From Lysobacterales bacterium (lineage in GTDB: Bacteria; Pseudomonadota; Gammaproteobacteria; Xanthomonadales; Rhodanobacteraceae): a stretch of 64,000 nt of DNA. The stretch covers positions 248,001 to 312,000 of the forward strand of contig JADKJL010000003.1 in assembly GCA_016721015.1 (NCBI GenBank). The letters are read 5' to 3'. The position numbers and the translations under genes are program-made. Every line of letters starts with the position of its first letter. The stretch's first letter is position 1. This document shows, piece after piece, positions 1 to 10,033 of this stretch. The notes beneath the pieces are model-generated. The model did no database searches, was not told the origin of the DNA, and worked only from the letters and a program-made list of their open reading frames with translations.

Positions 1-3000
1 GCGACCAGGCCTCCCAGAAAAGCCAGTTTTTCGGCTTCGACAAGCTGGCGCTGGGTCAGGGTCAGCCGATCCAGTGCCTGTTGCAGATCCACATTGGCCG
101 AGCGCAAGTCTGCGGTTCTCCGCTCAACACGATGCTCGAGCTCCTCATTGAGCCTGCGCAGCGCATCTTCGGCATTTTTCAACGCGCTGATGTCATGCGT
201 CGTGCCGGCCATGCGCACGCCGCGTCCATTTGCATCGCGCTCGACCAACCTGCCGCGCGAAATGACCCAGATCCACTCATGATTCATGCCGAGTGCGCGA
301 TAGGTCGTCTCGAACACCTCCCTGTCACCGCGGAAGTGCGCAGTCAAGGCGGCCTTGAACTTCGGCAAGTCCTCCTTGTGTATGAATGGCTCATAGGTAT
401 CAATGCTCTGCCCGGCAGCCTCCACGTTGACCGCGAGATTCATCAGCATGTTGTCGCGAACCATGTTCCGCGTGCGCAGGTCGATATCCCAAAGTTCGCC
501 GCCGCTGCCCCACAGCGACATCTTCAAGCGCTCTTCACTCTGTCGAATCGCCTCCTGGATGGCCTCGCGTCGGCGCCGCGTCGCCCTGGCCTGCAAGGTT
601 ATCAAGCCAATCAGCAAGGCCATTGCCAGCGCATAGCTGACATAGGCGATCGGTGAAGCCCACGCCGAGGGCGCAACATGCACATCCACCGATTCTTCTT
701 CTCCAGCGGCCCAGTCGCTTCCATCGCGGCGTGCCCGCAGCAGCAATCGATAGCTGCCGGCAGCCAGATCCGTGTAGGTCGCGAAACGTCGACTCGAACC
801 CGTTTCAATCCACTGCGGGTCGTGCCCATCGAGTCGGTAGCTGTAACGAATCGATTCAGGATCGGAAAAATCGAAAGCCGAGAACTCGACCGTGAAGTTG
901 TCCTGATCGTGACGCAACTCGACCTTTCCGCCCAGCCACAGACTGACATCAAGCGGCGACGCCGGATCGCGCCAGGCCAGCTTGACCGGAATATTTTGCA
1001 GAAGTAGACGGGTTGCCAGTGGCTTTTGCGGTTGACGCAACTCGACCCGCAAGGGATCGAACACGCTGATTCCTTCGAGCCCGCTGAATACGACCAACCC
1101 ATCCGGAAGCCGTGTAGCGCCATTGATCCAGTAACCCGTGGACAGGGTGCCATCGTGCGATCCGAAATTGACGAACCGTTGGTGATCGCGGTCGTAGCGG
1201 CTGATGCCGTTTGTTGTACTTATCCAGAAACGTCCTTTGGAATCTTCCATGATAGCGCCGATGGCTTCCGCCGCGAGACCCTGCTTTGCACCAAATGTCT
1301 CAAATCGGGGCTTCGCGTCATTGTCCGGCAGGAGATGGCTGATTCCGCCACCTTGGGTGCCCACCCAGAGTTCGCCACGTGAATCGACGGTCAAGGTCGA
1401 AATGGCATCGCTTCCAACCGAAGCCGGGTCATTGCGATCGTAGTGAAAGTGCTCAAATGTCCGGGTCGAACGATCAAAGCGATCGAGTCCGCCTGAGCGC
1501 AGGCCGACCCAGAGATCTCCAGCCGGCGTTTCCACAATATGGCCCACCGTTTCACCACCAAGGCTGGTGGCGCTGTCTACACCAAGCGAATCGTGCGGAT
1601 GATGGACGAACCCGGTGCAGCCTGCGCACCGCTCATCAAGTCCATGGTTTGCTGTCCCGACCCAGAGCGTTCCGGCGCGATCCTCATACAGATAAAGGAT
1701 CGAGTCCTCGCCGAGGCTTTTGCCGTCCATCGGATCGTGGCGGATATGCTCGAATTTCGAGCTGCCCTGCGGCAGTCGGTTGAGTCCTCCGCCCATGGTC
1801 GCTATCCAGAGGCTGCCATCGCGGGTTCGGGTGATGAATTGCACAAAATCATGTGAGAGTGAATCCGGATTCTGCGGATCATGCGTGAAACGGGCAATCA
1901 CTCCCTGGTTGAGGTCGATATGAACCAACCCACCCCCCTCCAGCACGCCGGCCCAGAGCGTTCCATCCGGGTCACCCCAGACCGTCAACGCCTGGCGTGA
2001 CGGCAACGTTCGAGAATCGTTGGCAATACTTTCAATCCGCGTGAACACTTCCGTTCGAGGATCCTGGACGGAAAATCCGTTTGCCCAGGTGCCGACAAAC
2101 AACGAACCCATGCGCCCGCGCAGCAAGGTCGAAAGACGGTTCGCGGCAACCGTGTGATCACGCGCAGGATCATGTGGATAGTGAGTGAATTCGCGGTGGG
2201 TCGGGTCGAGTCGGGCCAGGCCACGACTGTTGCCCGCGACCCATAATCCACCGTCCGCATCGGCAAGCAAGGCGCGCACAGCAAGGTCGGGCATGCCCGA
2301 TGTCGTCGATTCGCCGTAGTGCTGGACGATCTGCCCCGCTTCGGTCAGCCGGTACAACCCCGCTTCGGCAAGGCCAACCCAGACGTTGCCGTCGGGTGTC
2401 TGTGCCAGCGCATACACATCCAGCGCCGCGTCCTGGCTGTCACGAATCTCGCGCAGACCCTGTCCATCCGGTTCCACCCGCCACAGACCATCGCGGGCTC
2501 CCAGCCAGACACCGCCATCCGCCGTCTGCAGCATGCTGCGTACCATGCGCAGCGCAGGTTGCGTTCCGATCGGTGTGTCCACCAATTCCGACTTGATCCG
2601 GTCGAACCACTGCATGCGCCCGGCGGAGTTTGCAATCCACAAGCGATTGTCGCGATCGATCAGCAGCGCGGTTGCATTGTTGCTGGCAATCGCCGAGGGG
2701 TTGGCAGGATCTGCCCGGTAGCTGGCAAATCGGTCGAGCAAGGGATCGTAGTGATTGAGCCCGCCGGCCTGGGTGCCGATCCACAAGCTGCCATCCGCGT
2801 CGGCCGCCAGCGCCCAGACGTGATTCTGCGACAGCGACCACGGATCATCGCGATCAGCCTTGTAGACGCGGAACTCGTAGCCATCAAAGCGGCTGAGACC
2901 ATCCTGGGTGCCGATCCAGATGAAACCGCTGCGATCCTGGGCCATGACCCGCGCGGTCGCCTGCGACAACCCTTGCGCAGGACCATAGGTTCGAAAATGC

Positions 3001-3116
3001 ATTCGCTCGATACCTGGCACCGCACTGGCCATGGCCCACTGGGCCAAGCACAGCAGCATGATCGCCAGCCATCCGCATCGAATCCGCACGCCCGTCGATG
3101 TGCGTCCCCTGTTCAT
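1..3116 (-). CDS. Propeller-type sensor histidine kinase, C-terminus outside window
   Basis: About 1038 residues are visible, starting at ATG 3116; the frame runs open off the left edge. A signal/anchor segment is followed by many two-component-regulator propeller blades (WIGTQDGLSRFDG, LWIGTQAGGLNHYD, LWVGTANHGL), then a Y_Y_Y domain (about residues 740-805), one membrane helix (about 822-845), a PAS-like region (about 855-975) and a coiled coil. The last visible residues, QLVEAEKLAFLGGLVA, match the segment just before the H-box of HisKA domains, so a kinase core is expected beyond the edge. The propeller is predicted to be periplasmic. The gene is divergent from the DUF1800 operon. Its ligand is unknown, and a response-regulator tail cannot be excluded. 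Confidence 0.88.
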   Translation of the reverse strand, partial: MNRGRTSTGVRIRCGWLAIMLLCLAQWAMASAVPGIERMHFRTYGPAQGLSQATARVMAQDRSGFIWIGTQDGLSRFDGYEFRVYKADRDDPWSLSQNHVWALAADADGSLWIGTQAGGLNHYDPLLDRFASYRADPANPSAIASNNATALLIDRDNRLWIANSAGRMQWFDRIKSELVDTPIGTQPALRMVRSMLQTADGGVWLGARDGLWRVEPDGQGLREIRDSQDAALDVYALAQTPDGNVWVGLAEAGLYRLTEAGQIVQHYGESTTSGMPDLAVRALLADADGGLWVAGNSRGLARLDPTHREFTHYPHDPARDHTVAANRLSTLLRGRMGSLFVGTWANGFSVQDPRTEVFTRIESIANDSRTLPSRQALTVWGDPDGTLWAGVLEGGGLVHIDLNQGVIARFTHDPQNPDSLSHDFVQFITRTRDGSLWIATMGGGLNRLPQGSSKFEHIRHDPMDGKSLGEDSILYLYEDRAGTLWVGTANHGLDERCAGCTGFVHHPHDSLGVDSATSLGGETVGHIVETPAGDLWVGLRSGGLDRFDRSTRTFEHFHYDRNDPASVGSDAISTLTVDSRGELWVGTQGGGISHLLPDNDAKPRFETFGAKQGLAAEAIGAIMEDSKGRFWISTTNGISRYDRDHQRFVNFGSHDGTLSTGYWINGATRLPDGLVVFSGLEGISVFDPLRVELRQPQKPLATRLLLQNIPVKLAWRDPASPLDVSLWLGGKVELRHDQDNFTVEFSAFDFSDPESIRYSYRLDGHDPQWIETGSSRRFATYTDLAAGSYRLLLRARRDGSDWAAGEEESVDVHVAPSAWASPIAYVSYALAMALLIGLITLQARATRRRREAIQEAIRQSEERLKMSLWGSGGELWDIDLRTRNMVRDNMLMNLAVNVEAAGQSIDTYEPFIHKEDLPKFKAALTAHFRGDREVFETTYRALGMNHEWIWVISRGRLVERDANGRGVRMAGTTHDISALKNAEDALRRLNEELEHRVERRTADLRSANVDLQQALDRLTLTQRQLVEAEKLAFLGGLV

Positions 3117-3362
3117 TCAGGCAGGCTAATCCTCCGCACCGTTGACGACAAGCGGTGCGTAGTCGGATCCGGCAAGCGGGATCATCTTCAACATCCACGA
3201 ATCGTTTCAAACGAGACCATTGCGCCGGTATGTCAGGCGCGAGCAGACTCGTCCGGTTTTGATGCGCTCCTGACCTTTTGTCTTGCATCCAATCCATAGA
3301 CGAGCGTCACACATGTGCGTGAGCCTAGGACGTATCTTCCGCCCGACTTCCGGGGATCCACG
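3117..3362. other. Divergent intergenic region, sensor kinase / DUF1800
   Basis: This 246-base spacer must hold the promoters of both the leftward sensor kinase and the rightward DUF1800 operon. I see no convincing sigma-70 hexamer pair. A GTG at 3315 would extend DUF1800 by 16 residues, but that extension lacks secretion character and ATG 3363 leads directly into a signal peptide. Confidence 0.5.
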
Positions 3363-5030
3363 ATGAACAAGATTGTCTGTTGCTGTCTGGCTGCGTGTCT
3401 GGGACTCCTTATCCCGCATCACGCCGACGCCCTGACCCATGACCCGCTGTTCGGCAACTCGTTTGAAGCACCGACCGACCTGCCTGCCAGCGATGCCGAG
3501 GCCGCCCGATTCCTGACCCAGGCAACCTATGGGCCCACGCTCGCCGACGTCGCACGACTGCGCACGATCGGCTATTCGGAATGGCTGCGGCAGGAGTTCA
3601 ACAAGCCGGCCACCGTGGCTCGACCCTACATGGAGGCTGTCAATGCAGCCCTCCTCAGCGCCGGCCAGAGCGGAGTCAGCCAGAACCAGCGACTCGATCG
3701 CTGGTTCCACACCGCGGCAACCGGCAACGATCAGCTGCGCCAGCGTGTCGCCTTCGCGCTGAGCCAGATCCTGGTCATATCCGATCAGAACGGCTCGATC
3801 AGCGGCGAACCGATCCAGATCAGCGAGTACTGGGACATTCTTGCGCGCAATGCCTTTGGCAACTACGGCGAACTGCTCGACCAGGCGACGTGGAATCCGT
3901 CGATGGGCAAGTACCTCAGCCACTTCCGCAACCAGAAGGCTTCGGCTGATGGATTGCGTCAGCCGGACGAAAATTACGCCCGCGAAGTCATGCAGTTGTT
4001 CACCATCGGATTGATCGAACGCAATCTCGATTTCACGCCGATCCTGAGTGGAGGTCAACCGATCCCAACCTACGATCAAAATGTCGTCACCAACTACGCG
4101 AAGGTGTTCACCGGTTTCAACTACAACAACGCAACGACCATCAGCAACGGCACGAACAGCTATCTGCGCATGACCTGCATCGAGAGCGCGCATGATGTGA
4201 CGGCCAAGGTCCTCGTCGGTGGCTCGCCCTTGCCGCCAGGGCAGAGTTGCCCGGATGACGTCGGGGACGGCCTTGACCTGCTTTTCGCCCACCCGAACGT
4301 CGCGCCCTTCATCGCACGCCAGTTGATCCAGCGCTTCACGACCAGCTCGCCATCGGCAGCGTACATCCAGCGCGTTGCGCAGAAATTCAAGAACAATGGT
4401 TTCGCCGAGCGCGGCGATCTGAGCGCGGTGATCACGCAGATCCTGCTCGATCCCGAGGCGCGCAACGCTCCGACCGCCAACAGCGGCAAGCCGCGCGAGC
4501 CGATGCTCAAGCTGACCGCACTGTGGCGCGCGTGGAATGCGCAGATGCCGGCCGCGGATGCCTACGGCAACATCGCCATGGGCATGACCAACCCGAGCGG
4601 GACCTTTGGACAGCGTCCGCTGGGTGCCGACACGGTATTCAATTTCTTCGAACCCGATTATCAGCAACCAGGCGCGATTGCCGATGCCGGTCTTTTCTCG
4701 CCGGAGTTCCAGACCTTGAACGAGAGCACGATCGTCTCGACCGCCAACAGCTTGTACACCTATGGATTCAGCAGCTATGTCGGCATGACGAGTCCGCCGA
4801 CCAATCGCCCGCTGCTCGACATCACATCCCTTACGTCGCTTGGCACCAACTACACAGCGATGGTCGATGAAGCCAACCGGCGCATGCTCTATGGAACGAT
4901 GTCCGCGGCCATGCGTACCTCGTTGATCAATGCCGTCACCTTCATGGATGGCAACGTTTCCGCATCCGAGCGCGCTCGCTCGATCATCTACCTCGTGGCG
5001 ATTTCGCCCGAGTTTGCAGTACAGCGCTGA
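3363..5030 (+). CDS. Secreted DUF1800 family protein
   Basis: 555 residues. ATG 3363 was chosen because it begins a signal peptide (MNKIVCCCLAACLGLLIPHH, cleavage near ADA). The body has the DUF1800 pattern: AARFLTQATYGPT near the N-terminus, RQRVAFALSQILV, DENYAREVMQLFTIGL and a C-terminal PEFAVQR. The family's function is unknown; its genes are usually paired with DUF1501, as here (11 bases to the next gene). Just after the signal peptide, residues 29-35 read LFGNSFE, a variant of the IFxxGFE motif found at the ends of other secreted proteins in this window. It is probably exported with its DUF1501 partner. Confidence 0.9.
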   Translation: MNKIVCCCLAACLGLLIPHHADALTHDPLFGNSFEAPTDLPASDAEAARFLTQATYGPTLADVARLRTIGYSEWLRQEFNKPATVARPYMEAVNAALLSAGQSGVSQNQRLDRWFHTAATGNDQLRQRVAFALSQILVISDQNGSISGEPIQISEYWDILARNAFGNYGELLDQATWNPSMGKYLSHFRNQKASADGLRQPDENYAREVMQLFTIGLIERNLDFTPILSGGQPIPTYDQNVVTNYAKVFTGFNYNNATTISNGTNSYLRMTCIESAHDVTAKVLVGGSPLPPGQSCPDDVGDGLDLLFAHPNVAPFIARQLIQRFTTSSPSAAYIQRVAQKFKNNGFAERGDLSAVITQILLDPEARNAPTANSGKPREPMLKLTALWRAWNAQMPAADAYGNIAMGMTNPSGTFGQRPLGADTVFNFFEPDYQQPGAIADAGLFSPEFQTLNESTIVSTANSLYTYGFSSYVGMTSPPTNRPLLDITSLTSLGTNYTAMVDEANRRMLYGTMSAAMRTSLINAVTFMDGNVSASERARSIIYLVAISPEFAVQR

Positions 5031-5040
5031 GGGCATGAGC

Positions 5041-6491
5041 ATGAGCGGCGAATCCACATCGCGTAGAAATTTCCTGCGTCAGTTGTCATGCGCGCTATGC
5101 GCCGGCGGCGCCTCAACCCTGCTGCCGCAATTGAACCTGATCAGCAGCGCGCTCGCGCAGACGTCGGTACCCGGTTACAAGGCGCTCGTGTGCGTCTATT
5201 TTGCCGGTGGCAACGACGCCTGGAATTTTTGATGCCCTATGACCAGACGCGTTATGACGTATACGCCGCATCGCGCAGCGGCGTCTACAACGCGGGCAGC
5301 AATCCCGGCGGTCTCGCCATTGCGCGTACGGCCCTGACTGGCACCCAGATCAGCGACGCCAGCGGCAGCTATGCCCTGCACCCGAGCACGGTCGACCGCA
5401 GCGGCCCGAGCCAGGCCGGCCTGCGCACCCTCTACAACCAGGGCAAACTCGCAGTGATCAGCAATATCGGCACCCTGATCCAGCCGATAACCAAGACCGA
5501 ATACAACTCGACACCCGCATTGCGCCCTCCTCAACTGTATTCACACAGCGACCAGGAGAACCTCTGGCATATCGGGCGAACATCCGCGTCGTCACGAGGA
5601 TGGGGTGGCCAGGTTGCCGATCTTGTGCGCACCGGCAACCTCAACCAGATGCTGTCCCCGTGCATCTCGGTTGGTGGCGGCAATCGCTTCGAAGTCGGCA
5701 CGTCAACGTTCCCGTATCAGATGTCGAGCAGTGGCGTGACCAACGTGTCGGGGACAGGCACCACCGGCTCAAGTTACCAACGCGCCGTGGCCTTGCAGCA
5801 GATGCTCGAGGCGAGTTACCCATCGCCTTACCAGGGCGAGTACAGCAAGATTCTCGGGCGCTCGCGTGACCTCTACACCCTGCTCAACACGGGCCTTGCC
5901 ACGGGTGGTATCGGCAACGTGACTACGGATTTTCCGAACGAGTCTCTGGCCAACCAGCTCAAGATGGTCGCGCGGATGATCAAGCTGTCGCGCGCCACTT
6001 CGTTCGACATCCAGCATTCGCGCCAAATATACTATGTGCGCATCGGCGGCTTCGACATGCACGACAACCTGATGAGCACGGGCACCAATGGGCACGCCAA
6101 CCTGCTTGCCCGGGTGTCGCAGGCGCTCGGCGCATTCTGGGCGGCGTTGGGCGAGATCGGTGCGCAGAACGAGGTGACCACGTTCACCATGAGCGAATTC
6201 GCACGCACGCTGTCGACCAACGGCAATGGCTCGGATCACGCCTGGGGTTCGGTCAACATGATCATGGGGGGCGATGTACAGGGCGGGCGCCTGTACGGGT
6301 CGTTCCCCGATCAGACCCTCAACGGGCCGGTCAGCCTCAGTCGTGGGCAATTCATCCCCTCGACCAGTGTCGACCAGATGGCGGCAACCCTGGCGCGCTG
6401 GATGGGCGTCACCTCGACGGGTGATCTGAATACGATCTTCCCGAACCTTGGCAATTTCGCCAGCAGCAATCTTGGCTTCATGCTGCATTGA
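5041..6491 (+). pseudogene. DUF1501 family protein, interrupted by a one-base frameshift
   Basis: The N-terminal part (ATG 5041, GAGGG 7 bases upstream; ATG 5035 is an alternative) carries a Tat-type signal, SRRNFLRQ, ending near SSALAQ, then the family sequence YKALVCVYFAGGNDAWNF before TGA at 5230-5232. The protein resumes in another frame as LMPYDQTRYDVYAASRSGVY and runs to 6491 with typical DUF1501 blocks (GGFDMHDN, MSEFARTLSTNGNGSDHAWG). The break lies in a run of five T at 5226-5230; six T would restore WNFLMPYD. Everything else is intact, so a sequencing slip is as likely as a real mutation. DUF1501 proteins resemble sulfatase-like enzymes, but their substrate is unknown. Confidence 0.85.
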
Positions 6492-6519
6492 GGCGGGAAG
6501 ACGCAGTGGGCGCAGGTGC

Positions 6520-7005
6520 ATGAAGAAATCCAGGTTTGACCGCTGGCTTGTGGCGGCAATTTTCCTTGCGGGAACTGCCAGCCCGGCTTTCGCGGCCAGC
6601 GGCTGCGACAGCATTGCGGGCATTCCGATCCGCTGGAATATCAATTATGAAAACGATATCCAGGCGCTCTTCAACGCGCGCTGCTCGAACTGCCACGTCA
6701 AGAGCGGCGGCAGCCCGGAAGCAGGACTCAATCTCGATCCCGGGGCGTCATGGGATTCATTGGTCAATGCGCCATCCCACGAGCAGCTGGGCCGAATCCT
6801 TGTCGTTCCGGGGCAACCGTCCAACAGTGTCATGTTCGAGAAGATCAATTGCGCAACGCCCAACGCGGGCAGGCGCATGCCGCGCGGGCCACGAACGCCC
6901 CTGCCGCTCACCGAACAAGCCCTGATCTACGACTGGATCATGCTCGGCGCACCACTCGGTCAGACCGATTTCATCTTCCTGAGCGGCTTTGAAGCGCGTC
7001 CCTGA
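6520..7005 (+). CDS. Small secreted cytochrome c-like protein with IFxxGFE-type tail
   Basis: 161 residues with a signal peptide ending near AFAA. One heme-binding motif, CSNCH, lies at residues 55-59, in the context seen in c-type cytochrome and planctomycete-type cytochrome domains (DIQALFNARCSNCH, then GRILVVPGQPSNSVMFEK). The C-terminus ends FIFLSGFEARP, matching the terminal motif shared by several secreted proteins here. It lies 28 bases downstream of the DUF1501 gene and probably shares its transcript. A role in periplasmic electron transfer for the DUF1800/DUF1501 system is inference. ATG 6520 has AGG about 6 bases upstream. Confidence 0.8.
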   Translation: MKKSRFDRWLVAAIFLAGTASPAFAASGCDSIAGIPIRWNINYENDIQALFNARCSNCHVKSGGSPEAGLNLDPGASWDSLVNAPSHEQLGRILVVPGQPSNSVMFEKINCATPNAGRRMPRGPRTPLPLTEQALIYDWIMLGAPLGQTDFIFLSGFEARP

Positions 7006-7030
7006 GCGAGGTTTGTGTCGAAGTCGCGCG

Positions 7031-7639
7031 CTACCGGAAGCTCGGCTGCATCAGCGCTTGCATGAATGTCCCGAACAATCTTGGCTCCATCGCCAGCAGG
7101 AACAACACGCCGTAAGCCGCGCCCCACAGATGGGCGCTGTGGTTGACGTTGTCGCTGCCCTGGCGATCCATGTAAATCGAATAGGCGATGTAAAGCACGG
7201 CATAGATGATCGCCGGACACGGAATAAAGAAGACATAGATCGTTGTCCACGGCTGCAGCAGGACAAAAGCGAACAGCACTGCCGACACGCCACCCGAAGC
7301 ACCCAGGCTCCGATAGGCCGGATTACCGACATTCTTCATGTAGGTCGGCAGGATCGACACCACGATCGCGGACAGATAGAACGCGACAAATCCGAGCGTG
7401 CCGATGTAGCCCGCCATGAACTGTTCGATCAGGCGACCGAAGAAAAACAAGGTGACCATGTTGAACAACAGGTGCTGGCCATCGGCGTGGATGAAGCCAT
7501 AGGTGAGTAATCGGAAGTACTGCTTGCCACGACTGATCGCCGGCGGCCAGAGAATGAGGTCGCTGAGCATCTTCGGGTTGCTGAAGGCGAGAAACGAAAC
7601 GACGCAGGTGATAGCGATGATGAGCAGGGTTGCGTACAT
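7031..7639 (-). CDS. Rhomboid family intramembrane serine protease
   Basis: 202 residues, mostly hydrophobic, with about six membrane helices. Family signatures are present: HLLFNMVTLFFFGRLIEQ, the catalytic serine in GASGGV (about residue 118) and the catalytic histidine in HSAHLWGAAYG (about residue 169). The start at ATG 7639 removes a 29-residue non-membrane extension that runs toward the divergent oxidoreductase gene. Rhomboids cleave transmembrane substrates within the bilayer; this substrate is unknown. Confidence 0.9.
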   Translation of the reverse strand: MYATLLIIAITCVVSFLAFSNPKMLSDLILWPPAISRGKQYFRLLTYGFIHADGQHLLFNMVTLFFFGRLIEQFMAGYIGTLGFVAFYLSAIVVSILPTYMKNVGNPAYRSLGASGGVSAVLFAFVLLQPWTTIYVFFIPCPAIIYAVLYIAYSIYMDRQGSDNVNHSAHLWGAAYGVLFLLAMEPRLFGTFMQALMQPSFR

Positions 7640-7749
7640 GAGCGTCCGTGATGGAATACTGAGCGGGCGCGATGTCGGAAGCGATCGCGGTGCGGGCACG
7701 CGCAGTATCGCATCGACCACAGCCAATCAAAGCATGCGAACATTCCGTC

Positions 7750-8994
7750 ATGGATCCGCAATCACATAAGCGCGTCGCCGTCATCGGCGGCGGGCCGGCC
7801 GGACTGATGGCCGCCGAAGCGGCCGCCAACGCCGGCATGCACGTTGATGTGTACGAACGCATGGGCTCGGTCGGCCGCAAGTTCCTGATCGCCGGCAAGG
7901 GCGGACTCAACCTCACCCACTCCGAAGCATTCGAGACGTTTGTCGCGCGATTCGGACTCCGTGAGCAGGAAATCGCGCGCTGGCTCAAGTCATTCGACGC
8001 CGATGCGCTGCGCGTCTGGGCTGCCGGACTCGGCGTCGAAACATTTGTCGGCAGCTCCGGCCGGGTATTTCCAAGCGACCTCAAGGCCGCACCCTTGCTG
8101 CGCGGCTGGGTGCGTCGGCTGCGCGCAAGCGGGGTGCGCTTCCATGCCCATCATCGTTGGCTCGGCTGGAATTCGACCAGCGCACTGCGCTTTGGCACCA
8201 CCGAGGGCAACGAGGAAATCCGCGCGGACGCGGTCGTACTCGCCCTTGGCGGTGGCAGTTGGCCGATTCTCGGTTCGGATGGATCGTGGCAGCAGATTCT
8301 TGGAAGTCGGGGCATCGACGTCGCCCCGCTGCAACCGGCGAACTGCGGATTCGACGTCAACTGGACACCCTTCCTGCGCGAGCGTCATGCCGGCGCACCG
8401 ATCAAGCCGGTATCGATACGCTGGAAATCGACCGCTGGCGACGAATTCCATCGTCAGGGCGAATTCGTGCTGACCCGCAATGGCATCGAAGGCAGTCTTG
8501 TCTACGCACTGTCATCGCGATTGCGTGATGAAATCGCCGTCCACGGAGCAACCACGATTTATCTTGACCTGCTGCCTGGTCGCGAACTCGAAAGACTCGT
8601 CCATGATCTTTCCCGTCCGCGAGGCAAGCATTCGATGGCCAAGCACCTGCACCGGCATGCCGGCCTCGACGGCGCCAAGGTGGCCCTGTTGCATGAACTA
8701 CTCGAACGCGACGTGTTCAACGACATGCCGCGACTGGCCGCCTCGATCAAGGACCTGCCCCTCCTGTTGCAACGACCGCGTCCGCTCGACGAGGCGATCA
8801 GTTCAGCCGGTGGCGTGCGCCTCGAAGCGCTCGATGAGCACCTGATGCTGCGCAACCTGCCTGGTGTGTTCTGCGCCGGCGAGATGCTCGACTGGGAAGC
8901 CCCAACCGGGGGTTACCTGCTGACTGCAAGCATCGCCAGCGGTCGCCTGGCCGGTGCGGGTGCGGCCGAATGGATCAACGCCCGCGACGCATGA
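7750..8994 (+). CDS. FAD-dependent oxidoreductase of the HI0933/TIGR03862 type
   Basis: 414 residues. The N-terminal dinucleotide-binding motif reads VAVIGGGPAGLMAAEAA, followed by YERMGSVGRKFLIAGKGGLNLTHS, a signature of the HI0933-like flavoprotein family. The C-terminal FAD-closing block is also present (LPGVFCAGEMLDWEAPTGGYLLT). ATG 7750 begins directly at the Rossmann fold. The physiological substrate is unknown. It is convergent with rluF, with no spacer. Confidence 0.9.
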   Translation: MDPQSHKRVAVIGGGPAGLMAAEAAANAGMHVDVYERMGSVGRKFLIAGKGGLNLTHSEAFETFVARFGLREQEIARWLKSFDADALRVWAAGLGVETFVGSSGRVFPSDLKAAPLLRGWVRRLRASGVRFHAHHRWLGWNSTSALRFGTTEGNEEIRADAVVLALGGGSWPILGSDGSWQQILGSRGIDVAPLQPANCGFDVNWTPFLRERHAGAPIKPVSIRWKSTAGDEFHRQGEFVLTRNGIEGSLVYALSSRLRDEIAVHGATTIYLDLLPGRELERLVHDLSRPRGKHSMAKHLHRHAGLDGAKVALLHELLERDVFNDMPRLAASIKDLPLLLQRPRPLDEAISSAGGVRLEALDEHLMLRNLPGVFCAGEMLDWEAPTGGYLLTASIASGRLAGAGAAEWINARDA

Positions 8995-9708
8995 TCACCA
9001 TTGCGTGCGATTCGGCAGCAGGCCACGCAGCTCCGCGTCGCTCAAATTGCGCCACTGGCCAAGCTTGAGCGCGCCAAGCTTGACGTTGACGATGCGCACC
9101 CGGCGCAGTTGCTTGACTCGATAGCCAAACGCGTCAGCCATCAGGCGAATCTGCCGGTTGAGGCCCTGGGTCAACACGATTCGAAAACCAAAGCGAGCGA
9201 TGCGCTGGGTGCGACAGGGTTTCGTCAGCTGCCCGTGCACACGCACACCGCGTGCCATGCCGCTGAGGAACTCCTCAGTGATCGCCTTGTTGACCCCAAC
9301 CAGGTATTCCTTCTCGTGATTGTTTTCCGAACGCAGCAGTTCGTTGACGATGTCGCCATTGCTGGTCAGCAGGATCAGCCCTTCCGAATCCTTGTCGAGT
9401 CGCCCGATTGGAAAGATCCGATGCTGGTGATCGATGAAGTCGACGATGTTTCCCTTCACCGCGCTCTCGGTCGTGCAGGTGATGCCAACCGGCTTGTTCA
9501 GGGCGATATAGACGTGCTTGCGCACGCCAGCAGCTACCGATCTCGCCCTCAGCCGCTGCCCCTCGACCAGAACTTCGTCACCCTCGGCATACTCGTCGCC
9601 GATCCGTGCGACCTGCCCATTCAGCATGACCTTGCGTGACGCAATCAGCCGATCCGCCTCGCGTCGCGAGCAGTGACCGGTGTCGCTGATGAACTTGTTC
9701 AGTCGCAT
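8995..9708 (-). CDS. rluF: 23S rRNA pseudouridine synthase RluF
   Basis: 237 residues. An S4 RNA-binding domain (MRLNKFISDTGHCSRREADR) is followed by a RsuA/RluF-type synthase domain with the catalytic aspartate in GRLDKDSEGLILLTSNGD. The later block GLNRQIRLMADAFGYRVKQL is typical of RluF, which modifies U2604 of 23S rRNA in E. coli. The S4 domain fixes the start at ATG 9708. RluB and RluE are related alternatives, but the length and C-terminus fit RluF best. Confidence 0.9.
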   Translation of the reverse strand: MRLNKFISDTGHCSRREADRLIASRKVMLNGQVARIGDEYAEGDEVLVEGQRLRARSVAAGVRKHVYIALNKPVGITCTTESAVKGNIVDFIDHQHRIFPIGRLDKDSEGLILLTSNGDIVNELLRSENNHEKEYLVGVNKAITEEFLSGMARGVRVHGQLTKPCRTQRIARFGFRIVLTQGLNRQIRLMADAFGYRVKQLRRVRIVNVKLGALKLGQWRNLSDAELRGLLPNRTQW

Positions 9709-10033
9709 GGATGCGGCTCGATCGGAAAGTCGTGGCCGGGCATTGTATGGCCAAGCCGGCGAATCGGAGTGTTCAACTGCGGTGACGGAACACACGCCAG
9801 GGCCTTCGCACACTCCCGCTTGTATTCATTCATGCGAACTTCCTTGCAGGGTTGACCAATGTCCTGTGCCGCTTGAAGATTCAGCTGATCGCCCGGTGAT
9901 TTCGCCGACCCTCAAACGCGGCGGTACGACAACATCTGCGCGGCAGGCTTCTGTTTATCCTGAGACCGACAAGCTCAATTCGCTGCGCTTGGCCCGACTG
10001 CTTCCTGCGGCCACCCTCGGCAAGGAATCATCA
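9709..10033. other. Divergent intergenic region, rluF / DUF1615
   Basis: 325 bases with no convincing gene; reading frames through it continue the flanking genes upstream without protein-like composition. It must contain both promoters. No clear operator or hairpin was recognised. Confidence 0.5.

Noticed and set aside
3142..3147. TTGACG as a sigma-70 -35 element before DUF1800
   Set aside because: No acceptable -10 hexamer at 16-18 bases, and it is over 200 bases from the start codon.
3207..5057. 616-residue open frame on the minus strand
   Set aside because: It lies antisense to the clear DUF1800 gene; its translation has no domain and is rich in Arg, His and Gly, as expected for a shadow in GC-rich DNA.
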